Assembly: GCF_016595505.1 (NCBI RefSeq)
Contig: NZ_JAENIL010000002.1
Span: forward strand, 124,001-188,000
Length of the DNA stretch: 64,000 bases
DNA from: Pelagicoccus mobilis
Lineage (GTDB): Bacteria > Verrucomicrobiota > Verrucomicrobiia > Opitutales > Opitutaceae
Reading direction: 5' to 3'
Numbering within the stretch: the first letter of the stretch is position 1; each line of letters begins with the position of its first letter. The notes under the pieces are model-generated. The model searched no databases. It saw only the letters and a program-made list of their open reading frames with translations, and was not told where the DNA came from. Positions 1 to 8,821 of this stretch are shown one piece after another. A program made the translations under genes and the position numbers.

Positions 1-502
1 CAATACCATCGATATTTTTATCCTGAAGCATTATCGGACCGACGACCCTCAAGGCCACTGAGTTCATTTCTCCCGGCTTCAATACACGGTCGATGCGAAA
101 CTCGAAGGGAGTGAAACCTCCTTCATTTACGCCAATCGCCTCATCATTAATCCAAAGTTCACTCAGATAATTGACCGCTCCAAACTGGATCCGGACGACC
201 TTGTCCTTCCAATCAGCAGGAACCTCGAACTCACGACGATAGAAGGCCACGCCTTCGTAGTCTTTCTCAATTCGCTCCCACGCGCTCGGCACGTCGATTG
301 CGCGACGTCCTTCTACTCTATTGAAGTTCTCTTCTAGCTGCCAGTCCCCATCTCGGCCAGCGTTATCTACGTCAAAGACAATCTCCCACTTTCCATCAAG
401 GGAGAGAGTGTCGGTTGGGGCCGATTTTGCAGCACCAGAAGATACTGAAAGCGATAAAGTAGCAGAGAACGCTACAAACAACAGGGATCTAATACCTAAC
501 AT
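1..502 (-). CDS. GH2-family glycoside hydrolase, N-terminal part (truncated by window edge)
   Basis: Only the first ~167 residues are present; the gene runs out of the left edge. After a signal peptide (MLGIRSLLFVAFSATLSLS...) the sequence contains the GH2 N-terminal sugar-binding beta-sandwich: 'LDGKWEIVFD', 'VPSAWE', 'YRREFEVP', 'LWINDEAIG' and 'GGFTPFEF' are typical of beta-galactosidase, beta-glucuronidase and beta-mannosidase relatives. The catalytic domain is outside the window, so the sugar specificity cannot be given. The start overlaps the end of the upstream GH78-like gene by 14 bases; an in-frame ATG at 514 would give a 26-base overlap but adds four residues before the signal peptide, so 502 is preferred. 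The overlap implies translational coupling and one operon. Probably exported to the periplasm. Confidence 0.85.
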   Translation of the reverse strand, partial: MLGIRSLLFVAFSATLSLSVSSGAAKSAPTDTLSLDGKWEIVFDVDNAGRDGDWQLEENFNRVEGRRAIDVPSAWERIEKDYEGVAFYRREFEVPADWKDKVVRIQFGAVNYLSELWINDEAIGVNEGGFTPFEFRIDRVLKPGEMNSVALRVVGPIMLQDKNIDGI

Positions 503-3110
503 TGTGAAGTCCATGTGACAGAGTTAAAATACCAGAGGTACCAGCAGCCTTTTTGAGCCGGCGACCGGCCTCGCGGAAACTAGATTCGTCAAGCTGCACC
601 TGCATTCCCTCCGGAACGTCCAATCTCAAAGTGCCAGCCTCTAAATTCCAATCTACGAGCAAATTCCCCATCGGACTGGGCAGCGAGCCGCTTATCTCCT
701 TTAGCTCGGTATTTGGCAGGGAGAGGACCACTGTCTTAAGCCCCGGGGACGTAGGACGAAGTCCGAGCAAGAACTCTCCGAACAACGCGGTAGGAAAAGC
801 GCTTTCAGTCTGCGCATCGCTTCTCGTCTTGCCTGCGACAAACCTACCCGTTCGTCCGGTACCGTGTAGCCACCACTCCTCCCACAGGGTTTCATTTGTA
901 CCCACTTCAAACATACGCGAAAAACGTTTCTGAAGGAGAGCTAAAGACTCGTCAGTGTAGCCATATTGAGCGAGCCCCTTATGCATGAGGTAAGACACAG
1001 CAGGCGTAACAACCGTCAAGCCAGACTCCCGCCGAGCCAGCTCCTGAGCATCCCCCGCCAATAGCTCCCGAGCGACAAGCTCACCTTGCTCCACTGTAGC
1101 GACCCCCAACGCCAAAGCCATGCCGTTGGCGTGTTCGCTAAACATAAGCGACTGTTCCTCACCCATCACCGCGTCACAAAACAAGCCTCGATCTTCATTC
1201 CAAAACAGTCCGCGCAATGAATCTCGTAACACATCCGCCTTCCCCGAGAATTCAGCCCCTGATTCATCGCCCAACCAAGTTAGTAACTCAGCGAAATCCT
1301 CCAAAGCTCCCAAGTAGTGGGCGTTGATACAGAAATTCGCCCCACGACGATCTAGATTGGAGTGATCTATCCAATAGGAAAAAGAAGGCCGGTCCAATAG
1401 GCCACGCTCATCCACATATATAGCAAAAAACGACATCAAACGTCGAGCTGCCGGCAATAACTCAAGCACACTGTCTTTGTCTCCCGAATACAGAAAATAG
1501 TCATGTAGCAAACGGATCCATGCGGTGTTCGAATCGAGAATCACCATGAAGTCGTCTCCATGCTGGGGAGCGTAGGCGGGCATCAAGCCGCTCGCCACTT
1601 GCTCTTGAGCAGCCTGAAACAGGCAGCGTCTCACCAAGGCATAGTCCGCGAAGCTCCAGTAGTTTCCCAATGCTGCGTAGTATGTCGTCTGAACGTATTG
1701 GCGACGCTCCCGATAGTTGTCCGTGAAGGCATCCGTCGTACAAACGTCCAGCGTCTTGAGTGTCGCGTGCCAGGCCGCTTCCAGCCACGGACTCTCCGGC
1801 ACGTGAAAACCACCCTTCTTGCTGAAAGGGTACGAGATTTGGTGTACTCCCACCTCTTTAAGAACAACTGGCCTACTCCCCCCCGAGACTCTCAATCCCA
1901 GATAGCGGGTTGGTTTGAAATAGGCGGATCTCCAGTTATCATCCCCTCCCGAAAGGGTCACACGATCGTGCAAAAGAGAGTCGATAACATTCGAAGTGAA
2001 TGTCCCATCAACAACAAACGGAGAGCACAAAACATCGACGACAACACCCTCCGCGCCCTCGATCTCGAAATAGGGCAGGCCATTAACAACTTCACCAAAA
2101 TCATAGAGCAAGAACACCCCATCCCCCCCTGCTAGATCATTCCTCACCGAAAGATGCTTCTGCACGCTCTCCTCGCTTTCATGCACGAGGGAAGAGTCTA
2201 TTCGTTTGGTAATCTGGATACGCGCTTTTTCAACATCCTCCCCAGAAGGAAATAGTTGAGCCTGGAGCAACTCCGATGGCTTTCTCTTTTCCTCTTCTAG
2301 ATAAGGAATATCCCTGCGATAAAGAGCCGTCCAAGGCGACGTGAGCACACTTCCCTCATCGTTAGATTGCTGACTGGGCCACCCAACTCTTCGATGAAGC
2401 ACTGTAGCGTTCGCCCAAGCGGAATCATCAAACTTGATGCGATTCCATCCACGCTCCTCTTTTCCCAAGTCAACTCGATCCCTGCTCTCGAGATGGAAGC
2501 GACTGATAAGAGGAGAACCATCATCCCATGAGGCATCAGGAGAAACTTTCCAGCCCCTGCCACTTGAAAGCAAAGTGCGACCTTCACCTGCCTTCGGTCC
2601 AACATCCAACTGCACCAGCAGACCTGCCCGCGCTTTATGATGGTAGGAAACAGTCCCTTTTTGAAACAAGGAACGAACCGCTATCAGGTTTTGCCCATCG
2701 GCTAAGAGCGGAGCTACCTCAAACTCGTCGTAAGACTGGTGATGCGGAGCGCAGCGAGCCGGTCCACGTGCCACGTATTGCCCATTTACATACAGTTCGT
2801 AGATCGAGGTAGCCGATATCTTCAAGCGAGCGGAACTTGGCCGCTCCGACAACTCAAAGCTTCTTCTCGCCAGAAGAGATGAACTTTGAAGGCCTTCGTC
2901 CAACCAGATCCAACGGGCCTCCCAGTTTTGAACCGAACGAGGCTCTGAGGGGCGATCTGACCAAACGCCGACAACTCCATTTTCCATCTGCGAGTAAGCC
3001 TCCCTTTCCTTCCCTTGGCAGCTCAATGTCAACGCAAACACTACCCCAAGCGAGATCCCGGATATGATTTTTCGTACCAACATGTATTGAGCAGAAGTGA
3101 AAGGATTCAT
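489..3110 (-). CDS. GH78-like (alpha-L-rhamnosidase type) secreted lipoprotein hydrolase
   Basis: The product has about 873 residues. The N-terminus holds a lipoprotein signal (ISLGVVFALTLSC, cysteine about 29 residues after the chosen start), so it is probably anchored to a membrane facing the periplasm or outside. Next comes a rhamnosidase-type N-terminal beta-sandwich (ARWIWLDEG, YELYVNGQYVARGPAR, HQSYDEFEVAPLL), a second beta-domain, then an (alpha/alpha)6-barrel part with 'TDAFTDNYRERRQY' at the place where GH78 enzymes have their acidic catalytic stretch, and a C-terminal beta-domain. The usual GH78 block with consecutive DxRDE-type acids is only partly recognisable, so the substrate may differ from rhamnosides. 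A longer reading from 3209 adds residues upstream of the signal and was rejected; ATG 3083 is another possible start. It forms an operon with the overlapping GH2 gene. Confidence 0.75.
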   Translation of the reverse strand: MNPFTSAQYMLVRKIISGISLGVVFALTLSCQGKEREAYSQMENGVVGVWSDRPSEPRSVQNWEARWIWLDEGLQSSSLLARRSFELSERPSSARLKISATSIYELYVNGQYVARGPARCAPHHQSYDEFEVAPLLADGQNLIAVRSLFQKGTVSYHHKARAGLLVQLDVGPKAGEGRTLLSSGRGWKVSPDASWDDGSPLISRFHLESRDRVDLGKEERGWNRIKFDDSAWANATVLHRRVGWPSQQSNDEGSVLTSPWTALYRRDIPYLEEEKRKPSELLQAQLFPSGEDVEKARIQITKRIDSSLVHESEESVQKHLSVRNDLAGGDGVFLLYDFGEVVNGLPYFEIEGAEGVVVDVLCSPFVVDGTFTSNVIDSLLHDRVTLSGGDDNWRSAYFKPTRYLGLRVSGGSRPVVLKEVGVHQISYPFSKKGGFHVPESPWLEAAWHATLKTLDVCTTDAFTDNYRERRQYVQTTYYAALGNYWSFADYALVRRCLFQAAQEQVASGLMPAYAPQHGDDFMVILDSNTAWIRLLHDYFLYSGDKDSVLELLPAARRLMSFFAIYVDERGLLDRPSFSYWIDHSNLDRRGANFCINAHYLGALEDFAELLTWLGDESGAEFSGKADVLRDSLRGLFWNEDRGLFCDAVMGEEQSLMFSEHANGMALALGVATVEQGELVARELLAGDAQELARRESGLTVVTPAVSYLMHKGLAQYGYTDESLALLQKRFSRMFEVGTNETLWEEWWLHGTGRTGRFVAGKTRSDAQTESAFPTALFGEFLLGLRPTSPGLKTVVLSLPNTELKEISGSLPSPMGNLLVDWNLEAGTLRLDVPEGMQVQLDESSFREAGRRLKKAAGTSGILTLSHGLHNVRY

Positions 3111-3725
3111 TTGTTTTATCGAGGATTGGAGAAGCCTAGTAGCAAAACAAATACGCTCTATTATCTGAATGCCCCTCTGGGAATGGACGCCCCCGGAGAC
3201 TGATGTCACCGACAGTCGCGGTCAGGGCGAAATTGACATTCACGATTTTCACCCGACGGACTGGGACCCGAAACGGAATTGTGCGGGCCTGAGACTCCTC
3301 CACCCCCTATGCGCTTGGAATCGGATCTTCAGTAATATTTCCCATTCAAGCAGAGCTTCCAGATGAGCAATGAAAGAGGATATGAGAATCAACAGAAGGC
3401 TTGGCTTCATTGAGGTGAGATGGGGAGTGTTCGAATGTTTAGTTTTTCTTCGAATCAGGCAAAGCAAGCGGGAGTATAGCAGCTGATACCAGCTACTGGG
3501 TAGTAAAATTGTTGCAGCAGCCTTCAAATTTAAGGCAGCAGAGTGAACTGCCGCACAATCATGCGCCAGCCTTGCACAAGGACTTCCCGATTCCCGATCT
3601 GAAAGCAGCCAAGACAATTCTCCCTTCCTGTCACCAGCCTAGCCTATCCCAGCAACAATTCCTAAACGTCCTGCAACAATACTACTACCCCTAAGCGGAC
3701 CAGAAAATGATACTCTCTCAGTCCT
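3111..3725. other. Intergenic region between divergent GH78-like gene and AraC-type regulator
   Basis: About 615 bases separate the two divergent starts. Open frames here are short and show no family resemblance. A minus-strand frame starting at 3410 begins like a signal peptide (MKPSLLLILISSFIAHLEALL) but ends after about 53 residues without a recognisable mature domain. The region must hold the promoters of both neighbours. No clear palindrome or terminator was seen. Confidence 0.5.
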
Positions 3726-4685
3726 ATGCCCACGGACAAGCAACACCCCGTCCTCACAGATTTCAATTCACTCCTCCAAGACAGCAACGACTTACTTGCC
3801 GACCTAGGGAACAAAACACAACTGACGACCGGGCTAGCGATTCTACAAAAGGATGAACTACGCGCACAAATCATAGCCGCCGTTCCCAGCAAAGGCGACC
3901 ACTCCTACACCCCAAAAATCGGGTGCAAAATCCCGCTCCACTGCACCGCGATCGGAAAAGCGCTGCTCGCCCGCCTCCCTCACGATGAAAAGATCCAACT
4001 GCTGCAGTCGCTAAAGCTCGAACCCCTTACACCCCAAACCTTACCCCGAAAAGAGCTGCTTACCCGAAAGCTGGAAATCTACCGGCAGCAAGGGTATGCC
4101 GAAGAACTTGAAGAATTCCTCGCCGGAATCAATTCCGTCGCAAGTTGCATAACCGACCATAAGGACGTTCCGATTGCAGCGGTTTTCATCACTGGCTTTA
4201 AACGAGAGTTCCCAGCTGAACGAACCTCTGCGTTATCTCACGAAACGCAAAAAACCTGTGGAGCAATTCGACAAAGAATTCTTCAGAGAGACCAACACTC
4301 TAACTCGCATTACGAAGCGGTCCGAAAAGCAAAGGAATTCATTGACTCCAGCTACGCCGACGAGTCAGCTATTATCAATTACACGGCAAAGGTAGAGATG
4401 TGTAGCAGCTGGTTCCGTAAGTGCTTCAAAGAGCAGTTCGGCACTACGCCCACCCAGTACCGGAACAAGCTTATTTTCAACAAGGCAAAAGACCTTCTCC
4501 GTCTCACAGACCTAAGCGTAAAAGAGATCTCGATACACCTTGGCTTCAACTCCCATTACTACTTTTCAAGAGCGTTCAAGAACTACGTCGGGTTCGCCCC
4601 CACCCAACTCAGAAAATCAGGACTCGCGCCAGCAAACAGCCAGCAGCATCCGTCGTTCGACAGCAAAGTCCAACAAGCATGCTAG
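3726..4685 (+). CDS. AraC-family transcription regulator with IclR-type effector domain
   Basis: A 319-residue regulator with an unusual architecture. Residues ~20-187 match the ligand-binding (effector) domain of IclR proteins: 'IPLHCTAIGKALLARLP' at 69-85, 'LEIYRQQGYAEELEEF' at 116-131 and 'INSVASCITDHKDVPIAAVFITG' spread over 135-157 follow the family order. The N-terminal winged helix normal for IclR is missing. Instead residues ~197-297 form an AraC/XylS double helix-turn-helix, with 'IINYTAKVEMCSSWFRKCFK' in the first motif and 'SVKEISIHLGFNSHYYFSRAFKN' split over the second. It lies alone upstream of the GH50-like gene and diverges from the GH78 operon, so either could be its target. 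The ligand is unknown; a sugar or sugar acid is likely. The family assignment is clear, the target is inferred. Confidence 0.88.
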   Translation: MPTDKQHPVLTDFNSLLQDSNDLLADLGNKTQLTTGLAILQKDELRAQIIAAVPSKGDHSYTPKIGCKIPLHCTAIGKALLARLPHDEKIQLLQSLKLEPLTPQTLPRKELLTRKLEIYRQQGYAEELEEFLAGINSVASCITDHKDVPIAAVFITGFKREFPAERTSALSHETQKTCGAIRQRILQRDQHSNSHYEAVRKAKEFIDSSYADESAIINYTAKVEMCSSWFRKCFKEQFGTTPTQYRNKLIFNKAKDLLRLTDLSVKEISIHLGFNSHYYFSRAFKNYVGFAPTQLRKSGLAPANSQQHPSFDSKVQQAC

Positions 4686-4810
4686 TCGTCACAGCCCCTC
4701 CCCAAAAAACAGAACGTTCCAAGATCGATGTTCGACCAGCGAGTACCAAGTTTCGCTTTTCACAATCCACAAACGCGCACCGACTGTGAGCTTACGTTAC
4801 TCCTCTTCGA

Positions 4811-7222
4811 ATGAGACTCCAAATTAGCGAATTGCCGCGTTCGATCCCATCACTACTAGGCACTCTCTTTCTAGTCGTTGCAGCTAGAGCTGAAACGACT
4901 CTCGTCGAGGGTCCAATCGAACTGAACAGTTTCACCGATGGACAACAACACACGATCCAGATTCTTGACGAGGTTCGCGACTTCTCAAACGCGCTCGGAA
5001 TCAAAGTGACAGTCGAAAATTCCTCCGACACATATTGCCGTGTCGAGGGCTGGTTCATGGAAAAGTGGATGAACGTGCAAAGCGCCGTTCATCTCCCGCC
5101 CGGTTCCACGCGCGACCTAACCCTGCACCTGACACGGCACAACGATTTCCTCGGCAATGCATCCAGCCTGTTTCCAGATATGCGAGCCATGCCGGGCGGG
5201 ACTATTGATCACTGGGCACGAATCGACCTCGAGAACGATTCCAAGACTGTCAGCTTCGCCGTGTTCGCAGAGTCGCCGGTCGATCTCGAGCTAACGAACC
5301 TACGAGCTTACGGAAGTTACCGATCGCCACAAGAGATGGCCGCAGAACAGGATTTCTTTCCTTTCATCGACCAGTTTGGCCAATACAAACACGAGGACTG
5401 GCCTGGCAAAATCCACAACGAGACAGAGCTGCTGGCGTCAATCGCGATCGAGGAACTAGAACTCGATAACCATCCCCCACCCGCAAATCGGAATCAATAC
5501 GGAGGCTGGGCGACCGGTCCCAAACGTGAAGCAACCGGGCACTTCCGAGTCGAAAAGATAGACGGCAAGTGGTGGCTAATAGACCCGAGTGGATGTCTCT
5601 TTTGGTCGTACGGAGCAACAGGGTTCGGGTTCAGCTTCGCTGAGACAAAGACTGAAGGTCGGGAGAACTTCTTCGAAAACTTACCAGAGTCGACCGACTC
5701 CGGTTTCGGACAATTCGTAGATCCCAACAGCGCTTCCTTTGGAGGAAGGACCTACGAATTTGGCCCGTCGAACCTGTATCGTAAATTCGGAGACAGCTGG
5801 ATCGAGCAATCAGGAGCGCTTTCCCTTCGCCGAATTAAGAGCTGGGGCATGAACACCATGGGCTGCTGGTCCGACTCCAGACTCTTCAACGACCAGGACA
5901 ATCCTGTCCCCTACACTCTCTTCCTCGGCTGGAACTTGCCAACTCTAAGTGTCGACGCAAACGGCAGCATGATCGAGTTCCCGGACCCCTTCGATTCAGA
6001 TTTTCGTAGCACAGTCTACGGGAGGATAAACGGAGCCAGAGATCTATTAAACAGCGAGTGGTGCTTGGGGTACTTCTTCCAGAACGAATACCACTTCCGG
6101 AAAAACAACAGCGACTCTCGCTATCGAGTCGCATATGCTTACATGCAGGCCGACGATGAATCCGACGCCAAAGAAGCGATCATCGACTTCCTGCAAAAAC
6201 GACACACCAGTATCAGCGCCCTAAATACAGCTTGGGGCACGCAATACAGTAGCTGGGCTAACGTTCGGGCTCTCGATGAAATACCATCAGGCGGCGACGT
6301 AGATGCGATGGCTTGGGAGGAAGCCTATGCGGATAGGTTGTATCAAACAATCAAAGAAGAGGGACAAAAAGTATCGCCCGCCCTCTTCCTAGGCTCCCGA
6401 TTCATCGCTTTTACGCCTTTCCACATCATGAATGCCGCCGCTCCACACATCGATGTTATTGGAATCAATTGGTATCGCTACAGTCCGAACGACATTCCCG
6501 TCTCCACAATAGATAAGCCAATAATTATCGGAGAGTTTCACTTCGGAGCTGTGGAGCGTGGCTATTTTCACACAGGCCTGCGAGCCGTGGGTGATCAAAA
6601 CGATCGAGCGGAAGCGATGTATCACTATCTTCGGGACGCTCTGCAACATGACAGAATTGTAGGAGCACACTGGTTCCAGTACCGTTCCCAAGCCGTAACC
6701 GGACGCAAAGACGGAGAGAACTTTCAAATCGGCCTTGTCGATTTATGCGATTCGCCGTATCCAGAAACCAGGACAGCTGCCAGATCGATCGGCAAAGGCT
6801 TGTATCGGATTAGAGGAGCCCAATATCTACCTCCCGACCTCGACAACGATGGAATCCCTGATTCAGTCGAAAGCACGCACGGCTTGGATCCTAGCAACCC
6901 CGCTGACGCTTCCTTCGATCTAGACGAAGACAGCAAATCCAATCTCGTGGAGTATGTCTTGGGTACAGATTTGTCTGCAGCTAGCGAACTGATCTCGCCA
7001 AGCATCGCTGTTGCGAGCTCTAGATCCGAAATCACGATCCCTGAAAACAGTATCCAAGCAGGCCGACGCTATCTCTTGCTGCATTCCAATGACCTAAAAT
7101 CGGCATGGAAGCTAGTGGACTACATCACAACTGACAGCACCACGGACGATCCAATGACTTGGACATTACCCGAATCAATTACAGAGGGCTTCTACCGAAT
7201 CCAAGTGGAACTGGTCGACTAA
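4811..7222 (+). CDS. Secreted GH50-like (beta-agarase-type) clan GH-A hydrolase with calcium-loop C-terminus
   Basis: 803 residues with a signal peptide (SLLGTLFLVVAARAE). Residues ~30-170 form a galactose-binding-like beta-sandwich. The catalytic region opens with 'FFPFIDQFGQYKHEDWPGK' (182-200) and 'GPKREATGHFRVEKIDGKWW' (236-255), a pattern I associate with GH50 beta-agarases. Candidate acid/base is E426 in 'FFQNEYHF' and candidate nucleophile E575 in 'IIIGEFHFG'. At 676-716 there is a DLDNDGIPDSVE-type calcium loop, then a small beta-sandwich ending 'GFYRIQVELVD'; such tails are common on secreted verrucomicrobial proteins and a similar one occurs on the hydrolase at 48117. It stands as a single gene behind the IclR/AraC hybrid regulator and converges on a sulfatase. 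Agarose-type substrates are plausible, but the family has members of unknown specificity. Confidence 0.78.
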   Translation: MRLQISELPRSIPSLLGTLFLVVAARAETTLVEGPIELNSFTDGQQHTIQILDEVRDFSNALGIKVTVENSSDTYCRVEGWFMEKWMNVQSAVHLPPGSTRDLTLHLTRHNDFLGNASSLFPDMRAMPGGTIDHWARIDLENDSKTVSFAVFAESPVDLELTNLRAYGSYRSPQEMAAEQDFFPFIDQFGQYKHEDWPGKIHNETELLASIAIEELELDNHPPPANRNQYGGWATGPKREATGHFRVEKIDGKWWLIDPSGCLFWSYGATGFGFSFAETKTEGRENFFENLPESTDSGFGQFVDPNSASFGGRTYEFGPSNLYRKFGDSWIEQSGALSLRRIKSWGMNTMGCWSDSRLFNDQDNPVPYTLFLGWNLPTLSVDANGSMIEFPDPFDSDFRSTVYGRINGARDLLNSEWCLGYFFQNEYHFRKNNSDSRYRVAYAYMQADDESDAKEAIIDFLQKRHTSISALNTAWGTQYSSWANVRALDEIPSGGDVDAMAWEEAYADRLYQTIKEEGQKVSPALFLGSRFIAFTPFHIMNAAAPHIDVIGINWYRYSPNDIPVSTIDKPIIIGEFHFGAVERGYFHTGLRAVGDQNDRAEAMYHYLRDALQHDRIVGAHWFQYRSQAVTGRKDGENFQIGLVDLCDSPYPETRTAARSIGKGLYRIRGAQYLPPDLDNDGIPDSVESTHGLDPSNPADASFDLDEDSKSNLVEYVLGTDLSAASELISPSIAVASSRSEITIPENSIQAGRRYLLLHSNDLKSAWKLVDYITTDSTTDDPMTWTLPESITEGFYRIQVELVD

Positions 7223-7231
7223 AGCCACTCC

Positions 7232-7264
7232 GAGCATCCACCCGCCATTGGTCTTCAGATGCTC
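7232..7264. terminator. Possible weak bidirectional terminator
   Basis: Inverted repeat GAGCATC / GATGCTC (7232-7238 and 7258-7264) with a 19-base loop, followed on the plus strand by a T-run. It sits exactly between the convergent GH50-like gene and sulfatase gene, and its right arm just overlaps the sulfatase stop codon. The stem is short, so this is tentative. Confidence 0.3.
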
Positions 7265-8723
7265 ACTTTTTCGAATTCCGAACAGCTTGGATCGCTTTTG
7301 AATGGAGAGCTCCATCAAACATGGGGTTTGGCCGAACCGGCACCGCCGCATCCGTCTCTCTCACCCAGTCCTCGATTAGCTTCAAAAGCTCACGCGCCTT
7401 CTCAGGATGGCTCTCGGCCAGATTCCGCTCCTCACCCACATCTTCTTTCAAATTGAAAAGCATGAGCTCGCGATCCTCGTAGTAGTAGTGAAGCTTCCAA
7501 TCACCAAGCCGAACAACAGTACATGGACGGGATCGAAACAACGGGTCACGCTGTTCATCAGTAACCCCTCTGTAGGATTGAAGGTAAGCCGGGAAATGCC
7601 AGAAGAGCGGACGAACCTTTAGTTCAGCTTCCCTGCCGACCAAACCTCTTAAGCTCTCGCCATCGAGCACCTGCTCGTCCGGTAAATCAATCTCCATGAT
7701 ATCGCAGAGGGTTGGATAAATATCCACCCCGGACACCGGAGCCACGACTTTCTCTCCCGGGTTTCCAACTCCAGGCCACTTCACAATCAGAGGCACTCGA
7801 ATCCCACCTTCGAAGTAAGTACCTTTGTATCCTTTCAAAGGGTACATGTCAGTCGCAGGCCCATAACCGCCATTGTCCGAAGTCAAAATCACAACAGTAT
7901 TTTCGTCCAGTTCCAGCTCTTTGAGCCCTCCCAATATTCGACCAATCCCTTGATCGAGACACTCGATCATCGTCCCCATCTCTACGTGCGAATGAAGTTC
8001 TCCCGGCTTTTTCTCTTCGTATTTCTGCAGTAACTCCTTCTTTGCATCGAGCGGCGTGTGCACCGCAAAGTGGGAGAGATAAAGCAACCAAGGTTCCTTC
8101 TTGTTATCCTCAATAAATTTGAGGGCCTCGTCGTTCAGCCGATCTGTAATGTATTCGCCATCCGGTGCATCTTCTAATCCCGGTGCATCGACGTGTGGAG
8201 AATAGTAGCCTTTCGGAGGACTTCCGCGATGATCTCCGCCTATATTCACGTCAAAACCATAGTCCAAGGGGTCGTCGCTCAAATGCCACTTTCCCATTAT
8301 CGCAGTGACATAACCAGCTTCTTGAGCCAACTCAGCCCACGTTACGATGTCCGTATCCAAAACATCAACTCCAGGAATGTGCTCCAGTCGACGATGTTCT
8401 GCTTTGCCTCGTGGCTTAGTTCCAACGTTGTAAACCTCATGACGCGGAGTGTACTGTCCTGACAGCAAGGACGCTCGACTTGGGGCGCAGTTCGCTGAGG
8501 CGGCGTACGCATTGGTAAACACCGTCCCCTCAGACGCTAGCTGGTCAATAACCGGTGTCTCGTAAAAGTCAGAGCCCATAAAGCCAGCGTCCCGCCAGCC
8601 AAAATCATCTAAAAAGACAAAGAGAATGTTTGGCTGATCCCGCCCGTGCGTTTCTTGAGGAAGGCAAACAGCCCCGATCGTCGCCAAGAACACGCTAACA
8701 TTAATCAAACGCCTGATACTCAT
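7263..8723 (-). CDS. Exported formylglycine-dependent sulfatase (family S1)
   Basis: 486 residues, with a cleavable signal peptide (VSVFLATIGAVCLPQETHG). The sulfatase active-site motif CAPSRASLLSG starts at C79, the cysteine that is converted to formylglycine; 'LDDFGWRD' at 38-45 supplies the first calcium ligands D39 and D40, and 'HFAVHTPLDAKKE' and 'VVILTSDNGGYG' are the usual later metal and sulfate-binding segments. A lysine in 'YPLKGYKGTYFEGGIRVP' precedes the normal C-terminal subdomain, which ends with the 'DWKLHYYYEDRELMLFNL' block. It would act in the periplasm or outside on sulfated sugars and needs a maturation enzyme not encoded in this window. It follows another exported sulfatase in the same orientation (98-base gap), so both are probably co-transcribed. 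Confidence 0.92.
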   Translation of the reverse strand: MSIRRLINVSVFLATIGAVCLPQETHGRDQPNILFVFLDDFGWRDAGFMGSDFYETPVIDQLASEGTVFTNAYAASANCAPSRASLLSGQYTPRHEVYNVGTKPRGKAEHRRLEHIPGVDVLDTDIVTWAELAQEAGYVTAIMGKWHLSDDPLDYGFDVNIGGDHRGSPPKGYYSPHVDAPGLEDAPDGEYITDRLNDEALKFIEDNKKEPWLLYLSHFAVHTPLDAKKELLQKYEEKKPGELHSHVEMGTMIECLDQGIGRILGGLKELELDENTVVILTSDNGGYGPATDMYPLKGYKGTYFEGGIRVPLIVKWPGVGNPGEKVVAPVSGVDIYPTLCDIMEIDLPDEQVLDGESLRGLVGREAELKVRPLFWHFPAYLQSYRGVTDEQRDPLFRSRPCTVVRLGDWKLHYYYEDRELMLFNLKEDVGEERNLAESHPEKARELLKLIEDWVRETDAAVPVRPNPMFDGALHSKAIQAVRNSKK

Positions 8724-8821
8724 ATCAAAAATTTTAGCAACACTCTTTCAGAGCCTTCTGAAAGAGCGAACCATTTCCCCATTAAACGCTTAAACCAGAA
8801 TCGCAAAGATCCTCGAATGTA

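Noticed and set aside
3249-3410. Minus-strand peptide beginning like a signal peptide (MKPSLLLILISSFIAHLEALL).
   Set aside because: It stops after about 53 residues with no recognisable mature domain, and the other frames do not continue it; most likely chance or an old remnant.
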